This document shows positions 8,181 to 17,825 of a stretch of DNA of 64,000 nucleotides, one piece after another (position 1 is the first letter of the stretch; the number at the start of each line of letters is the position of its first letter). Under the pieces are notes generated by a model. The model had not been told where the DNA came from, ran no database searches, and saw only the letters and a program-made list of their open reading frames with translations. The position numbers and the translations under genes are program-made. The DNA comes from an uncultured Erythrobacter sp. (GTDB taxonomy: Bacteria > Pseudomonadota > Alphaproteobacteria > Sphingomonadales > Sphingomonadaceae): positions 1 to 64,000 of the forward strand of contig CAJXJR010000006.1 in assembly GCA_913055155.1 (NCBI GenBank), in the 5' to 3' direction.

Positions 8181-9470
8181 ATGTTCGATGCGAATGACTG
8201 GGCCACGCAGGTCGACCTGGCGCTGCACCTGATGGCGGCGCTGGCTGCCGGCCTGCTGATCGGCATCGAACGTGGCTGGCGCCAGCGCGAGGAAGCCGAG
8301 GGTGCTCGTGTCGCGGGTGTTCGCACGTTCACCCTAATCGGCATTTGCGGCGGGCTGATCGCGATCATCGCAGTCAATTTTTCCATGCTTCTGGCCGCCA
8401 TCCTGCTGGCGGCGCTGTCAGTCGTTGTGGTCGGGGCCTTCCTGCGACCGCGATCGACTGCGCAGCAGGATCGCGATGCCACGACCATGGTGGCGGCCAT
8501 GGTGACGCTGGGGCTTGGCCTGCTGGCAGGCGCGGGCCTGAGCGCACTGGCGCTGGCTTGCTCGGCAGTGGCGACGCTGCTGCTGGCCTTTCGCAAACCC
8601 ATGCACGGCATGTTGCGAGCGCTGACCGAAGAGGAAGTGCGCGCGATTGCCCGCTTCGCGGTGATCAGCATCGCGGTGCTGCCGTTCCTGCCCGACACCA
8701 ATTACGGGCCGTACGGGGCGTGGAACCCGTTCAGGCTGTGGCTGGTGGTGCTGCTGGTGACGGGCTTTTCCATCGCCGGCTATGTGCTCAACAGGGCCAT
8801 CGGGCAGGACCGGGGCACGATTGCCACCGCGCTGATCGGCGGCGCCTATTCCTCCACGGCGGTAACGGCAGCCTTTGCCAGCCAGCTGCGCGAGGGCGGC
8901 GGCGGGCGACTGGGCACGGGCATCGCGCTTGCCAGCGCGATCATGTACCTGCGCATCGTGGTGCTGACCGCCGTGCTGGTTCCTTCCGCCGCCTTGCCGA
9001 TCCTGTGGCTGGTGGGACCGGCCAGCCTGGTCGCCTTGCTCGTGGCGGGGCTGCTGTGGCGCTCCGAAAGGGCGGCTGACGAAGCGAAGACGGAATTGAC
9101 GGCCAAGCCCTTCCGGTTGCTACCCGCCTTCGGCTTCCTGCTGTTTGTCGCGCTGGCTTCGCTGCTGGTGCACTGGGCAGAGGCGCAGTTCGGGGAACAG
9201 GGGGCCGCGCTTTCGCTGTTCATTGCCGGCAGTCTGGATGTCGATGCGGCAATCGTCGCCTATTCCGCCCTGCCCGCCGGCACGGTGGCCGTGCCTGTCG
9301 CCGCGCTGGCGCTGTCGGGCACGGCGGGCGTCAACATGGCGTTCAAGGCGGGCATCGTGTTCGCCAATGCCGGAATGCAGCGCGGAAGGCCCGCCGGCCT
9401 GGCGCTGCTTGCCAGCCTGGCCGTGCTGGTGGCGACGCTGGCCGTGCGCGGGGTAATGCTGTTCGGCTGA
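8181..9470 (+). CDS. MgtC/SapB-type N-terminal domain protein with DUF4010 region
   Basis: This 429-aa polytopic inner-membrane protein opens with the MgtC-like pattern ALAAGLLIGIERGWRQRE, then RVAGVRTFTLIGICGGL. Several membrane helices follow. The larger C-terminal part resembles DUF4010 (FRLWLVVLLVTGFSIAGYVL, then ALIGGAYSSTAVTAAFASQ), ending in more helices. Members are predicted membrane proteins; the substrate is unknown, although MgtC itself is linked to Mg2+ stress and ATP-synthase inhibition. At least ten hydrophobic segments are visible. It stands alone with its own structured leader. Confidence 0.85.
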   Translation: MFDANDWATQVDLALHLMAALAAGLLIGIERGWRQREEAEGARVAGVRTFTLIGICGGLIAIIAVNFSMLLAAILLAALSVVVVGAFLRPRSTAQQDRDATTMVAAMVTLGLGLLAGAGLSALALACSAVATLLLAFRKPMHGMLRALTEEEVRAIARFAVISIAVLPFLPDTNYGPYGAWNPFRLWLVVLLVTGFSIAGYVLNRAIGQDRGTIATALIGGAYSSTAVTAAFASQLREGGGGRLGTGIALASAIMYLRIVVLTAVLVPSAALPILWLVGPASLVALLVAGLLWRSERAADEAKTELTAKPFRLLPAFGFLLFVALASLLVHWAEAQFGEQGAALSLFIAGSLDVDAAIVAYSALPAGTVAVPVAALALSGTAGVNMAFKAGIVFANAGMQRGRPAGLALLASLAVLVATLAVRGVMLFG

Positions 9471-9498
9471 TCGGCGTTGCCGGACAAGCCCGACAGCC

Positions 9499-10137
9499 TT
9501 ACCCCTGCGCCTTGTCCGCCTTCCAGCCCCAGGCCAGGATGCATGGCAGCACGTTGCGCCAGACGAAGCCGGTATCCACCCGGTCGAAGTGGCGCTCTGT
9601 CAGCGCCTTTGCCGTGGGGCGGAACTGGTAAGTCAGGAAGGCGCCGCCGGGGCGGATCACACGGCTTGTCGCTTCGACGATGGCATCGCCCACTTCGTCC
9701 GGCAGGGAGGAGAACGGCAGGCCGGAAAGCACGTAGTCGGCCTGTTCGTGGCCAATCTGCTTCACGTACTTCTCCACATCGGCTGCCGATCCCAAAACGG
9801 CGTGAAAGCGCGGATCGTCGATCGTCTCTCGCAGGTAGTCGATGAAGCGGGGGTTGGTATCGATCACCAGCAACTGCCCGCCCGGCGGCAGCCGGTCGAG
9901 GATGTGCGGGCAGAAGGTGCCCACGCCAGGCCCGTATTCCACGAACAGCTGGCAAGCCTGCCAGTCGACCTTTTCCAGCATGGCGTCGATGGTAACGCGC
10001 GAGGATGGAATGACCGAGGCGACCATGCCCGGATTTTCGAGAAACCCGCGAAAGAACACTCCCATGGGTCCCAGCAATCGACCGAAGGCTTTTCGAAATC
10101 CACCACTGGCTGATCGGGCCTGACTGTTTCCATTCAC
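9499..10137 (-). CDS. Class I SAM-dependent methyltransferase, phospholipid N-methyltransferase (PmtA)-like
   Basis: This protein of about 212 aa has the SAM-binding motif I LFVEYGPGVGTF (about 64-75). It also has a PmtA-like layout: LENPGMVASVIPSSR near the N-terminus, DYVLSGLPFSSLP as motif II, and the C-terminal QFRPTAKALTERHFDRV. The family methylates phosphatidylethanolamine toward phosphatidylcholine; some members act on rRNA or other substrates, so specificity is inferred. The start is placed at a GTG (10135-10137) because upstream codons look non-coding; MGVFFRGFLENP, about 24 codons later, is an alternative. It is followed by a 29-base gap to the convergent 8181 gene. Confidence 0.75.
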   Translation of the reverse strand: MNGNSQARSASGGFRKAFGRLLGPMGVFFRGFLENPGMVASVIPSSRVTIDAMLEKVDWQACQLFVEYGPGVGTFCPHILDRLPPGGQLLVIDTNPRFIDYLRETIDDPRFHAVLGSAADVEKYVKQIGHEQADYVLSGLPFSSLPDEVGDAIVEATSRVIRPGGAFLTYQFRPTAKALTERHFDRVDTGFVWRNVLPCILAWGWKADKAQG

Positions 10138-10243
10138 TGGGCTGGCACTCTTTCCTTGTGGGGAGGTTGTTCGGGCGGCGCAGGCCGTCCAATGGCCAGC
10201 TGCAGGCTGGCAGTCAACCGGGGCTGCGGGAGTCCCTAGCGGT

Positions 10244-11587
10244 TCAGGCGCCGTGACCCAAGGGGGGAACGTGGCGATCCACGATAAAGGCCGCTGCCGA
10301 AACCAGCGCCCCGGCCACCGCCAGCGTGATGAAGTAGGGCCACACGCTGTCACCGCCAAGGTCCAGCAGCCAGCCGCCAAGGCCGGTGGCCGACACCGCG
10401 CCAAACCGGCTCATGAAGATGCCGAAGCCGATGCCGCCCGAACGGCAGCTGGGCGGATAGCCATGCGTCATCATCACGTACATGCCCGCCACCGCCGCGC
10501 TGAAGGCAAAGCCGGAAAGCCCCACCAGCCAGGTGACATAGGTGCGCGTACCTTCGTCCAGCACCGGGGGCAGGCCTTCGATGGTGTAGCCGATGGCCAG
10601 CATCCATACGACCATCATGGCCGACAGCACCGCCATCACCAGCTTCGATCCGAAGCGGCGCATCAACACCCCCACCAGGATCGATCCCACCATCGAGCTG
10701 ATCCCTGCCAGCGCCACGGCATCGCCGGCCTGGTCCAGCGTGAAATCCTGCGCGGTCAGGAAGGTGGTGCCCCAGCTGAGGATGCCGTAGGCGACCACGG
10801 TGGAGGCGGCGAAGGCCATGCCGATGCCGATATTCAGCCGCAGGTTGGAGCGGTGCAGCACGCCGATCTGGGGTTCGTCGGCATTGTCCGTATGGTGGCG
10901 ATCGGGTTCCAGCGCGAAGTCGCCCTCCAGCACCAGCTGCGCGTTCTTGTGCGCCTGTTCGCTGCGCCCACGGGCCAGCAGGAACGACGGGCTGTCGCGC
11001 AGCACCAGCCAGATGATTACGGTCACCACCAGGGTGGCGAGGCCGAAGATGACGAAGGTCCCCTCCCAGCCATAGGCCGCTTCGAGGTCCGGCCCGATCC
11101 AGCCGACCACGGTGCCGCCGATGGGCGTGCCCACTGCCAGCGTGCTGACGACCACGGGGCGCCAGCGGTCGGGCAGCCATTCGCCCGCCATCGCCAGGGC
11201 ATTGGCATAGGCGCCGCCAAAGCCGAGGCCGGCGAACATGCGCCAGAAGGCCATCGCCCACACGCCTTCGGACGTTGCAGCGGCAATGGTGCCCAGCGAA
11301 AACACCAGCGCGGCGATCACCAGCGTCCAGCGCCTGCCGATGGCATCGCCCAGCCAGCCCCCGCCCCAGCCGCCGAGCCCGAAGCCGATCAGCGCCGCCA
11401 TCATGGCGATGCCGAAAGTGGAGCGGGAGACATCGAAAGCCTCCATCACCTTGGGCGCGACGACGCCCAGCAATTGCAGGTCGATCCCGTCGCTCACCAG
11501 AACCAGCATGCACACGGCGACAATCGCCCACTGGATCGGCTTGACCGGCTGCGCGTTCAGCGCATCACCGAAAGTGGTCTTGCTCAT
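10244..11587 (-). CDS. MFS transporter, aromatic acid:H+ symporter (AAHS)-like
   Basis: This 447-aa inner-membrane protein has twelve predicted helices in two halves. Helix 1 carries VLVSDGIDLQLLGVVAP, the D-G-x-D pattern of the AAHS family. The loop 2-3 signature is GWLGDAIGRRWTL. A central cytoplasmic loop holds LLARGRSEQAHKNAQLVLEG. Such carriers import benzoate-type or other organic acids. The start overlaps the stop of the upstream dehydrogenase by four bases (ATGA), so the two are translationally coupled and probably handle the same compound. Confidence 0.87.
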   Translation of the reverse strand: MSKTTFGDALNAQPVKPIQWAIVAVCMLVLVSDGIDLQLLGVVAPKVMEAFDVSRSTFGIAMMAALIGFGLGGWGGGWLGDAIGRRWTLVIAALVFSLGTIAAATSEGVWAMAFWRMFAGLGFGGAYANALAMAGEWLPDRWRPVVVSTLAVGTPIGGTVVGWIGPDLEAAYGWEGTFVIFGLATLVVTVIIWLVLRDSPSFLLARGRSEQAHKNAQLVLEGDFALEPDRHHTDNADEPQIGVLHRSNLRLNIGIGMAFAASTVVAYGILSWGTTFLTAQDFTLDQAGDAVALAGISSMVGSILVGVLMRRFGSKLVMAVLSAMMVVWMLAIGYTIEGLPPVLDEGTRTYVTWLVGLSGFAFSAAVAGMYVMMTHGYPPSCRSGGIGFGIFMSRFGAVSATGLGGWLLDLGGDSVWPYFITLAVAGALVSAAAFIVDRHVPPLGHGA

Positions 11588-12489
11588 TTGCTCTCCCCGC
11601 CCCTGCTTGCACCCTTGTGTCCGGGGGCCATGATATTGCGCACCATTTCCGAACGGTGCTTCTCGAACCGGATACGCGCCTCGCTTGGCGAATCGTCGGG
11701 GAAGCTCTCCTCGATCTCGCGGTGGCGCTGCTTGACCTCGGGCAGGAATTCGCCGTTGGTAAAGATGTAGAAACGGTTTTCCTTCATCGCCTGCACCACT
11801 GCGCGGCCGGTGTCTTCCGGGTCCACCGCATCGCGCATGGCGGCCCACAGGTCCTTCATGAACTGCGGGGCATTGTCCTCGTCGATAGCGGGATCGTCTT
11901 CCGGCAGCGGCACTATGGCGGTGCGGGTGGCGCCGGGGAACAGGCAGGATACGCCGATCCCGTCGCGCGCCAGCTGGATGCGCAGGCTTTCGGAAAAGCC
12001 GCGCACGGCATATTTGGCGGTGGAATAGGCGCCCAGGTTGGGCAGCGGCACCATGCCGGCCATGCTGCTGGTGTTGACGACGTGGCCGCCTTCCCCCTGT
12101 TCGCGGATGATCGGCACCACGATCTTGGTGCCATTGACCACGCCGCCAAGGTTGACCGCCATTGCCCGGTCCCATTCCTCGAAATCCGGGTCTGCCGCCT
12201 TGCCGCCGCCGTTCACGCCGGCATTGTTGCACAGCACGTGGATCTTGCCGAAATGCGCCAGCGTTTCCTCGACCGCTGCGCGCAAACTCTCGCGGTCCGC
12301 CACGTTGGTCTTCACGAAGAACACTGCGTTGTTGCCCGCAAGCTGCGCTTTCGCCTTGGCGATATGCTCTTCGTTCCAGTCGGCCAGGCTCACCTTCATC
12401 CCTTCGGCCAGGAACGCCTTGGCCATGCCCAGGCCGATGCCGCTGGCACCACCGGTGATGAAGGCAACGCGGCCTTCCAGCTCGTCCAT
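11584..12489 (-). CDS. Short-chain dehydrogenase/reductase (SDR) family oxidoreductase
   Basis: This 301-aa classical SDR has the cofactor motif TGGASGIG (12-19), NNAG (88-91), and the catalytic Ser142, Tyr155 and Lys159 in SSMAG...YSTAK. The extension beyond about residue 230 (FYIFTNGEFLPEVKQRHREI) is seen in SDRs annotated as acting on alcohols or cyclic ketones. NAD(P) preference is unclear; D37 in SLADWN suggests NAD. It is coupled to the MFS gene by a 4-bp overlap. The substrate is not deducible. Confidence 0.88.
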   Translation of the reverse strand: MDELEGRVAFITGGASGIGLGMAKAFLAEGMKVSLADWNEEHIAKAKAQLAGNNAVFFVKTNVADRESLRAAVEETLAHFGKIHVLCNNAGVNGGGKAADPDFEEWDRAMAVNLGGVVNGTKIVVPIIREQGEGGHVVNTSSMAGMVPLPNLGAYSTAKYAVRGFSESLRIQLARDGIGVSCLFPGATRTAIVPLPEDDPAIDEDNAPQFMKDLWAAMRDAVDPEDTGRAVVQAMKENRFYIFTNGEFLPEVKQRHREIEESFPDDSPSEARIRFEKHRSEMVRNIMAPGHKGASRGGESK

Positions 12490-12645
12490 GAAGTCTCTCC
12501 CTATCCGCGCGCCATGATGCCAGCCACGCGGCGAATGTCACGCATAAAGCTGCGCCGGGACCGCGTTGCGGCGCCCTTGTGGCGCTTGCAGTCCGCTGGT
12601 GCGGGTGGCAGCAAGGAAACCCACGCCCGAACAGGAGCCTTGCCC

Positions 12646-13158
12646 ATGCCTATCTCGCTTTACGATGCCACCGTGCCCACCATGATCCAGATGCTGGGCG
12701 CCGCACACGGCTGGATCGAGAAGGCCAAGGCCAGCGACCTTTCCGAAGAGGAAATCGCCGGGGCCTGCCTGAAAGAGGACATGGCCTGCTTTCCCAAGCA
12801 GATAAACTGGATGCTGTGCCACTCGCTGGGCGCGATCGAGGCGGTGCGCAAGGGCGTGATGCATCCCGACCTGGAAGAACCCACGCACGACCTCGAACAG
12901 ATGCGCCTCAACGTGGGCGCGGCGGAAAACCAGTTGCGCGCGCTTTCGGTGGGAGAGGTGGAAAGCTTCATCGGCAAGGAAGTGCACTTCGTCTACGAGC
13001 CGCACGGTGTGGACCTGCCCTTCACCGCCGAGAACTTCCTCCTCAGCTTCTCGCAACCCAACTTCTTCTTCCACGTCACCACCGCCTACGCCATCCTGCG
13101 CCACAAGGGGCTGGATATCGGCAAGATGGATTACCTCGGCCAGATGCGGATGGGATAG
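12646..13158 (+). CDS. DUF1993 family protein
   Basis: This 170-aa cytoplasmic protein matches the DUF1993 pattern: MPISLYDATVPTMIQMLGA at the start, PKQINWMLCHSLGAI, DLEQMRLNVGAAENQL, and the C-terminal FSQPNFFFHVTTAYAILRHK. The family is a DinB-like four-helix fold of unknown function. An AGGAG sequence lies about ten bases before the ATG. It is divergent from the SDR/MFS pair and convergent with the methyltransferase at 13412. Confidence 0.85.
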   Translation: MPISLYDATVPTMIQMLGAAHGWIEKAKASDLSEEEIAGACLKEDMACFPKQINWMLCHSLGAIEAVRKGVMHPDLEEPTHDLEQMRLNVGAAENQLRALSVGEVESFIGKEVHFVYEPHGVDLPFTAENFLLSFSQPNFFFHVTTAYAILRHKGLDIGKMDYLGQMRMG

Positions 13159-13188
13159 GTTCCCTGTTTAGTCCCTCAAGCGCCGGGC

Positions 13189-13407
13189 GCGGGCCGTCCG
13201 GCCCGCTTGGCTTTCCTCGCATAAGCTCGGGCGCGCGTTCGCGCTTGCGGTCGCTTCGCGCCCGTGTCCCGCACTTCCATGGGAACCTGGCAATGACCTC
13301 GGTCGCGACCAGCGGCCGACCGAGCGCGAACGCGCGACCCGCAGGTGCCGCATAGTCCGAAGGACGCAGCGAACAGCACCGAGGATGCTCACGCGGAGGC
13401 GTGAGCA
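13189..13407. repeat. Palindrome-rich intergenic segment between convergent genes
   Basis: The 253-base convergent gap contains three inverted repeats. A 7-bp stem lies at 13189-13195/13200-13206 (GCGGGCC/GGCCCGC). A perfect 14-bp inverted repeat lies at 13232-13245 and 13323-13336 (CGCGCGTTCGCGCT and its complement), enclosing about 77 bases. A perfect 9-bp hairpin lies at 13386-13394/13399-13407. The outer hairpins may act as bidirectional terminators for the two flanking genes. The 105-bp middle unit looks like a small palindromic repeat element, which needs a genome-wide copy count. No coding sequence is credible here. Confidence 0.5.
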
Positions 13408-13411
13408 CAAA

Positions 13412-14476
13412 TCAGGGCGTCGCTTCCAGCACCATGTTCGAAGGCGTTTCCGTGGCGCGGCGGACCTTGTTGAAGCCCGCCTGGTTCAGCACTTCGGCCA
13501 GCCGCTTCTGCCCGGCTTGCGCGCCAAGGCCCAGGCCCACTTCCTGGCTGAGCGACACCGGCACGCAGCCCATGCAGCTGAAGCCGTAGAATATCTGACC
13601 CATCGGGTGCATGTTCTCGGCCATGGTATCGCCTGCCATGGGTTCCACCACCATGAAGGTGCCATCGGGCTTCATCGCCTCGCGAATGTGGCGCGCGGCA
13701 CCGACGGGGTCGCCCATGTCGTGCAGGGCATCGAAAATGCAGGCGAAGTCGAAGCCGTCGCCTTCGAAATCGGCGGCCTTGGCGACGTGGAATTCCACGT
13801 TCTCCACGCCCTGCTCCTTCGCCCGCTCGCGTGCGGTCTCGATCGAGGGTTCGTGGAAGTCGATGCCGACGAAATGCGACTTGGGATACTGCTTCGCCAT
13901 CAGGATGGTGGAAGAGCCATAGCCGCAACCGATATCAGCCACCTTGGCGCCTGCTTCCAGCTTGTCGGTCACGCCGTCCAGCGCGGGCAGCCAGCTGGAA
14001 ATCAGGTTGGCTTCATAGCCGGGACGGAAAAAGCGATCGGTGCCGCAGAACAGGCACTGCGAGTGGTCGGACCACGGGCGACCCTCGCCAGACTTGAACA
14101 CCTCCACCGCCTTTTCGTGCGTATCGTACTGGGCGACAACGGCCTGGAAAAAGCCCTGCATGCACAGCGGCTGGCCTTCGCGGGTGAAGATCAGCGCGGC
14201 TTCGGGCGTCAGCTCGAAGGTCTCCTTCTCGCCATCGAATTCGACATAGCCCGCGGCTGCGACAGAGCCGAGCCACTCGCGCAGGTATTTCGGCTCAAGG
14301 CCCGTCTTGGCGGCCAGCTGGTCCAGCGTCATCGGCCCTTCGCCGTCCATCGCCGCCCACACGCCGGCCTGGTCGCCCATGTAGGCCATCATCACGCTGA
14401 CAGCGCCGGCCACGTGGCCCATGACCTTGCCGGCCATGGCCTCGACCTTGGCGAAATCGATCCCGTCCATGTTCAT
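13412..14476 (-). CDS. Class I SAM-dependent methyltransferase with N-terminal winged-helix domain
   Basis: This 354-aa protein has two parts. An N-terminal winged-helix/dimerisation domain contains MTLDQLAAKTGLEPKYLREW. A Rossmann methyltransferase domain has motif I KVADIGCGYGSSTILMAKQ near the middle and the acidic SAM-binding FVGIDFHEPS. The architecture resembles small-molecule O/C-methyltransferases and mycobacterial Rv2258c-like proteins. The substrate is unknown. The ATG at 14474-14476 is preceded by GGGAGA; the frame also allows a TTG five codons upstream, which is unlikely. Confidence 0.82.
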   Translation of the reverse strand: MNMDGIDFAKVEAMAGKVMGHVAGAVSVMMAYMGDQAGVWAAMDGEGPMTLDQLAAKTGLEPKYLREWLGSVAAAGYVEFDGEKETFELTPEAALIFTREGQPLCMQGFFQAVVAQYDTHEKAVEVFKSGEGRPWSDHSQCLFCGTDRFFRPGYEANLISSWLPALDGVTDKLEAGAKVADIGCGYGSSTILMAKQYPKSHFVGIDFHEPSIETARERAKEQGVENVEFHVAKAADFEGDGFDFACIFDALHDMGDPVGAARHIREAMKPDGTFMVVEPMAGDTMAENMHPMGQIFYGFSCMGCVPVSLSQEVGLGLGAQAGQKRLAEVLNQAGFNKVRRATETPSNMVLEATP

Positions 14477-14571
14477 CGCAAACTCTCCCAAATTGCCTTT
14501 GTCCGAAACACTAGCAGCGCGTTCGGGAGAGGGAAGAGCGAAGAGTCAGCGGATACGGCGCGCGAACCAGC

Positions 14572-15258
14572 CTAGCGCACCCGGCGCGCAAACCAGATCG
14601 TGTGTTGCGGGCCCTTGTTGTTGGGGCGTGCGCGCACGGTCTGCACGTCCACGTCCAGCCCGGCATCCTTCAGGCGGCGAGTGAACTTGTGGTCGGGCGC
14701 GGCGGACCACACCGCCAGCACGCCACCCACGTTCAGGGCGTCGCGCAGCCTCCCGATCCCCGTGCGGGTGTAGAGCCGCTCGTTCCCCTCGCGCACGATG
14801 CCGTCTGGGCCGTTATCGACATCCAGCAGGATCGCATCGTATTTCGGCGTGGTGCCGTCCACGGCATCGTCGACCAGCGCGGCGACATCGGCGATCACCA
14901 CTTCGCCGCGCGGATCTGCCAGGCAGTCGCCGGTCAGCTCCGCCAGCGGCCCCGTGGCCCAGTCGATGATCTCCTGCACCACTTCGGCAACGATCACGTG
15001 GCCGCCCGTATCGGGCAGCGCAGCCAGCGCCGCACGGTAGGTGAAGCCCATGCCGTATCCGCCGATCAGCACGCGGGGGCTGGCCACGTCCAGCCGCTCC
15101 AGCGTCAGGCGCGCCAGCTGTTCCTCGCTGAACTGCATGCGCGTGCCCATCAGCTCGTCACGGCCCAGCATGATGATGAAATCGCGCCCGTGGCTGACCA
15201 GTGTCAGCGTATCCCCGCCGGGTATGCGCGCGGTGGCGATCTCTTCGCGTGGCAGCAT
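14572..15258 (-). CDS. Spermidine synthase-like protein
   Basis: This 228-aa Rossmann-fold protein is related to polyamine aminopropyltransferases and the SAM-methyltransferase clan. It has MQFSEEQLARLTLERL, the glycine motif VLIGGYGMGFTYRAAL, an acidic strand end VIVAEVV, and YDAILLDVDNGPDG as the DxD-like active-site strand. It lacks the N-terminal beta-domain of true spermidine synthases, so aminopropyl transfer is not assured. Such shortened proteins are often annotated as spermidine synthase-like or as methyltransferases. It is followed by the pnp terminator and pnp on the same strand. Confidence 0.72.
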   Translation of the reverse strand: MLPREEIATARIPGGDTLTLVSHGRDFIIMLGRDELMGTRMQFSEEQLARLTLERLDVASPRVLIGGYGMGFTYRAALAALPDTGGHVIVAEVVQEIIDWATGPLAELTGDCLADPRGEVVIADVAALVDDAVDGTTPKYDAILLDVDNGPDGIVREGNERLYTRTGIGRLRDALNVGGVLAVWSAAPDHKFTRRLKDAGLDVDVQTVRARPNNKGPQHTIWFARRVR

Positions 15259-15271
15259 TCGTATCCCCCCA

Positions 15272-15308
15272 TAAGAGAAAGGGCCGCGAGATGATCGCGG
15301 CCCTTCCG
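15272..15308 (-). terminator. Rho-independent terminator of pnp
   Basis: Read on the minus strand, a perfect 11-bp stem (15295-15305 with 15279-15289, AAGGGCCGCGA/TCGCGGCCCTT) ends in a T-rich tail. It begins 23 bases after the pnp stop. Confidence 0.85.
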
Positions 15309-15328
15309 GTGTAGCTGCAATAGCTGGC

Positions 15329-17620
15329 TTAGTCGTCCTTCAGGAAGGCGGGCATGTGGTCGTCGCCACCGCCGTTGTCGCCGCCCTTGTTGCCGCCGCG
15401 ACCGCCACGGTCGCCGCCACGGCCACCGCGACCGCCACCACGGGGACCACGACGATCGCCGCCACGGCCACCCTTGTCACCGCGCGGCTCGCGCGGAGGG
15501 CGGGTGTCTTCCAGCTCTTCGCCGGTTTCTTGGTCGACCACGCGCATCGACAGGCGGACCTTGCCGCGGTTGTCGATCTCGAGGACCTTGACCTTCACTT
15601 CCTGTCCTTCGGACACGACGTCGGTCGGCTTCTCGACGCGTTCGTTCTTCATTTCGGACACGTGGACGAGGCCGTCCTTGCCACCCATGAAGTTCACGAA
15701 GGCACCGAAGTCGACGATGTTCACGACCTTGCCGGTGTAGATCTTGCCCACTTCGGCTTCTTCCACGATGCCTTCGATCCACGCCTTGGCGGCCGCGATC
15801 TCGTCGGCATTGGAGGAGGAGATCTTGATCGTGCCTTCGTCGTCGATGTCGACCTTGGCGCCGGTTTCGGCAACGATCTCGCGGATCACCTTGCCGCCCG
15901 TGCCGATGACGTCGCGGATCTTCGACTTGTCGATCTGCATCGTCTCGATACGCGGGGCGTGCTTGGAAACCTCGCCACGCGAACCCGACAGCGCCTCGTT
16001 CATCTTGGACAGGATGTGGGCACGGCCACCCTTGGCCTGCTCCAGCGCCTGCGCCATGATTTCCTTGGTGATGCCGGCCACCTTGATGTCCATCTGGAGC
16101 GAGGTGATACCCTTCTCCGAACCGGCCACCTTGAAGTCCATGTCGCCCAGGTGATCTTCGTCACCCAGGATGTCGGACAGCACGGCGAACTCGTCACCTT
16201 CCAGGATCAGGCCCATAGCGATGCCGGAAACCGGGCGTTCGATCGGAACACCGGCGTCCATCATCGACAGGCAGCCGCCGCAAACGGTCGCCATCGAGCT
16301 CGAGCCGTTGGACTCGGTAATGTCGGACAGCACGCGGATGGTGTAGGGGAAGTCTTCATGCTTGGGCAGCACCGGGTGCAGCGCGCGCCAGGCCAGCTTG
16401 CCGTGGCCCGTCTCGCGCCGACCGGTGAAGCCGAAGCGGCCCACTTCGCCGACCGAGTAGGGCGGGAAGTTGTAGTGCAGCATGAAGTGGTTGTACGAAA
16501 GGCCTTCCAGCCCGTCGATCATCTGTTCGGCATCCTTGGTGCCCAGCGTGGTGGTGCAGATTGCCTGCGTTTCACCGCGCGTGAACAGCGAGGAACCGTG
16601 GGTGCGCGGCAGCAGGCCGACGATCGCCTCGATCGGGCGAACCTCGTCCAGCTTGCGGCCGTCGATACGCTGGCCGTCCTTCAGGATGGCACCGCGCACG
16701 ATTTCCGCTTCCAGCTTCTTGGTCAGCTTGATGGCGGTCATCAGCTGCTGGCCGTCGAATTCGTCGCCGGAATAGTGCTCCTTCACGCGATCACGCGCAG
16801 CGTTCAGGGCATCCGAGCGGGCCGACTTGTCGGTCAGCTTGTAGGCAGCGGCGATATCGTCGCCGATCATCCCGCGGATATATTCCTTCATCTCGGAATT
16901 GTCGTCGCTCGAGGCGAGTTCCCACGGATCCTTGGCGGCCTGTTCGGCCAGATCGATGATCGCGCCGATGACCTTGCGGCTTTCCTCGTGCGCGAACATG
17001 ACGGCGCCGAGCATTTCCTCTTCGGTCAGTTCCTTGGCTTCGGATTCCACCATCATCACCGCGTCCTGCGTGGCGGCGACGACCAGGTCGAGGCGACCTT
17101 CTTCGTCCAGCGCCGTCTGCAGCGACGGGTTCAGTTCGTATTCGCCGTTGCGATAGCCGACGCGCGCGGCACCGATCGGCCCCATGAAGGGCACGCCGGA
17201 AATGGTCAGCGCGGCAGAGGCGGCGATCATCGCGACGATATCGGGCTCGGTCTCGCCGTCATACGACAGGACCTGGCAGATCACGTTGATTTCGTTGTAG
17301 AAGCCTTCCGGGAAGAGCGGCCGCACGGGGCGGTCGATCAGGCGGGAGGTCAGCGTTTCCTTCTCCGTGGCGCGGCCTTCGCGCTTGAAGAAGCCGCCCG
17401 GGATACGGCCCGCGGCGGAAAACTTTTCCTGGTAGTGAACGGTCAGGGGGAAGAAGTCCTGCCCTTCCTTCACGCTCTTGGCGGCGGTCACGGCGCACAG
17501 CACCACGGTTTCGCCATAGGTGGCCAGCACAGCGCCGTCGGCCTGACGGGCAACGCGGCCGGTTTCCAGAGTGAGGGTCTTTCCGCCCCACTCCAGCGAT
17601 ACGGTTTTCGTGTCGAACAT
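15329..17620 (-). CDS. pnp: Polynucleotide phosphorylase
   Basis: This 763-aa 3'-5' exoribonuclease degrades RNA phosphorolytically as a trimer. The order is two RNase PH domains ([20 protein letters not shown] at the start, [20 protein letters not shown] in the second), a KH domain ([15 protein letters not shown], about 570) and an S1 domain ([15 protein letters not shown], about 640). A glycine/arginine-rich RGG-type tail of about 55 residues ends in MPAFLKDD. The tail is an RNA-binding-looking extension absent from E. coli PNPase. The gene follows rpsO as usual and has a leader hairpin. Confidence 0.97.
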   Translation of the reverse strand: MFDTKTVSLEWGGKTLTLETGRVARQADGAVLATYGETVVLCAVTAAKSVKEGQDFFPLTVHYQEKFSAAGRIPGGFFKREGRATEKETLTSRLIDRPVRPLFPEGFYNEINVICQVLSYDGETEPDIVAMIAASAALTISGVPFMGPIGAARVGYRNGEYELNPSLQTALDEEGRLDLVVAATQDAVMMVESEAKELTEEEMLGAVMFAHEESRKVIGAIIDLAEQAAKDPWELASSDDNSEMKEYIRGMIGDDIAAAYKLTDKSARSDALNAARDRVKEHYSGDEFDGQQLMTAIKLTKKLEAEIVRGAILKDGQRIDGRKLDEVRPIEAIVGLLPRTHGSSLFTRGETQAICTTTLGTKDAEQMIDGLEGLSYNHFMLHYNFPPYSVGEVGRFGFTGRRETGHGKLAWRALHPVLPKHEDFPYTIRVLSDITESNGSSSMATVCGGCLSMMDAGVPIERPVSGIAMGLILEGDEFAVLSDILGDEDHLGDMDFKVAGSEKGITSLQMDIKVAGITKEIMAQALEQAKGGRAHILSKMNEALSGSRGEVSKHAPRIETMQIDKSKIRDVIGTGGKVIREIVAETGAKVDIDDEGTIKISSSNADEIAAAKAWIEGIVEEAEVGKIYTGKVVNIVDFGAFVNFMGGKDGLVHVSEMKNERVEKPTDVVSEGQEVKVKVLEIDNRGKVRLSMRVVDQETGEELEDTRPPREPRGDKGGRGGDRRGPRGGGRGGRGGDRGGRGGNKGGDNGGGDDHMPAFLKDD

Positions 17621-17691
17621 TGATTATCCTTCTGAACCCGCCCGGCCATATTGCCGCACGGGGCCTACAGTTTCCGGGTGAACCGTCCCGG

Positions 17692-17733
17692 TCCGGTGTG
17701 GGGCCTTGTGTGCCCCCAGGCCCCTTCACCGGA
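17692..17733 (-). promoter_or_regulatory. Hairpin in the pnp leader (candidate RNase III/PNPase autoregulation site)
   Basis: In the rpsO-pnp gap, TCCGGTG-T-GGGGCC (17692-17705) pairs with GGCCCC-TT-CACCGGA (17719-17733), a 13-bp stem with a small internal loop about 70 bases before the pnp start. E. coli pnp is controlled through RNase III cleavage of a leader stem-loop. The same logic here is inference. Confidence 0.45.
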
Positions 17734-17786
17734 TTGTGAAGGATGCCAATTCCAATACGCCGTAAGTATTACGGATCGCAGATAAG

Positions 17787-17817
17787 CGAAAGGGCGACCC
17801 TGGGAGCCGCCCTTTCG
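17787..17817 (-). terminator. Terminator-like hairpin after rpsO
   Basis: A perfect 10-bp stem CGAAAGGGCG (17787-17796) with CGCCCTTTCG (17808-17817) lies 8 bases after the rpsO stop and has a short T-rich tail on the minus strand. It may partially separate rpsO from pnp transcription. Confidence 0.7.
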
Positions 17818-17825
17818 AGAAACTC

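Noticed and set aside
15356-17623. A 755-codon open frame opposite pnp
   Set aside because: Mirror of the pnp codons; composition is that of an antisense frame.
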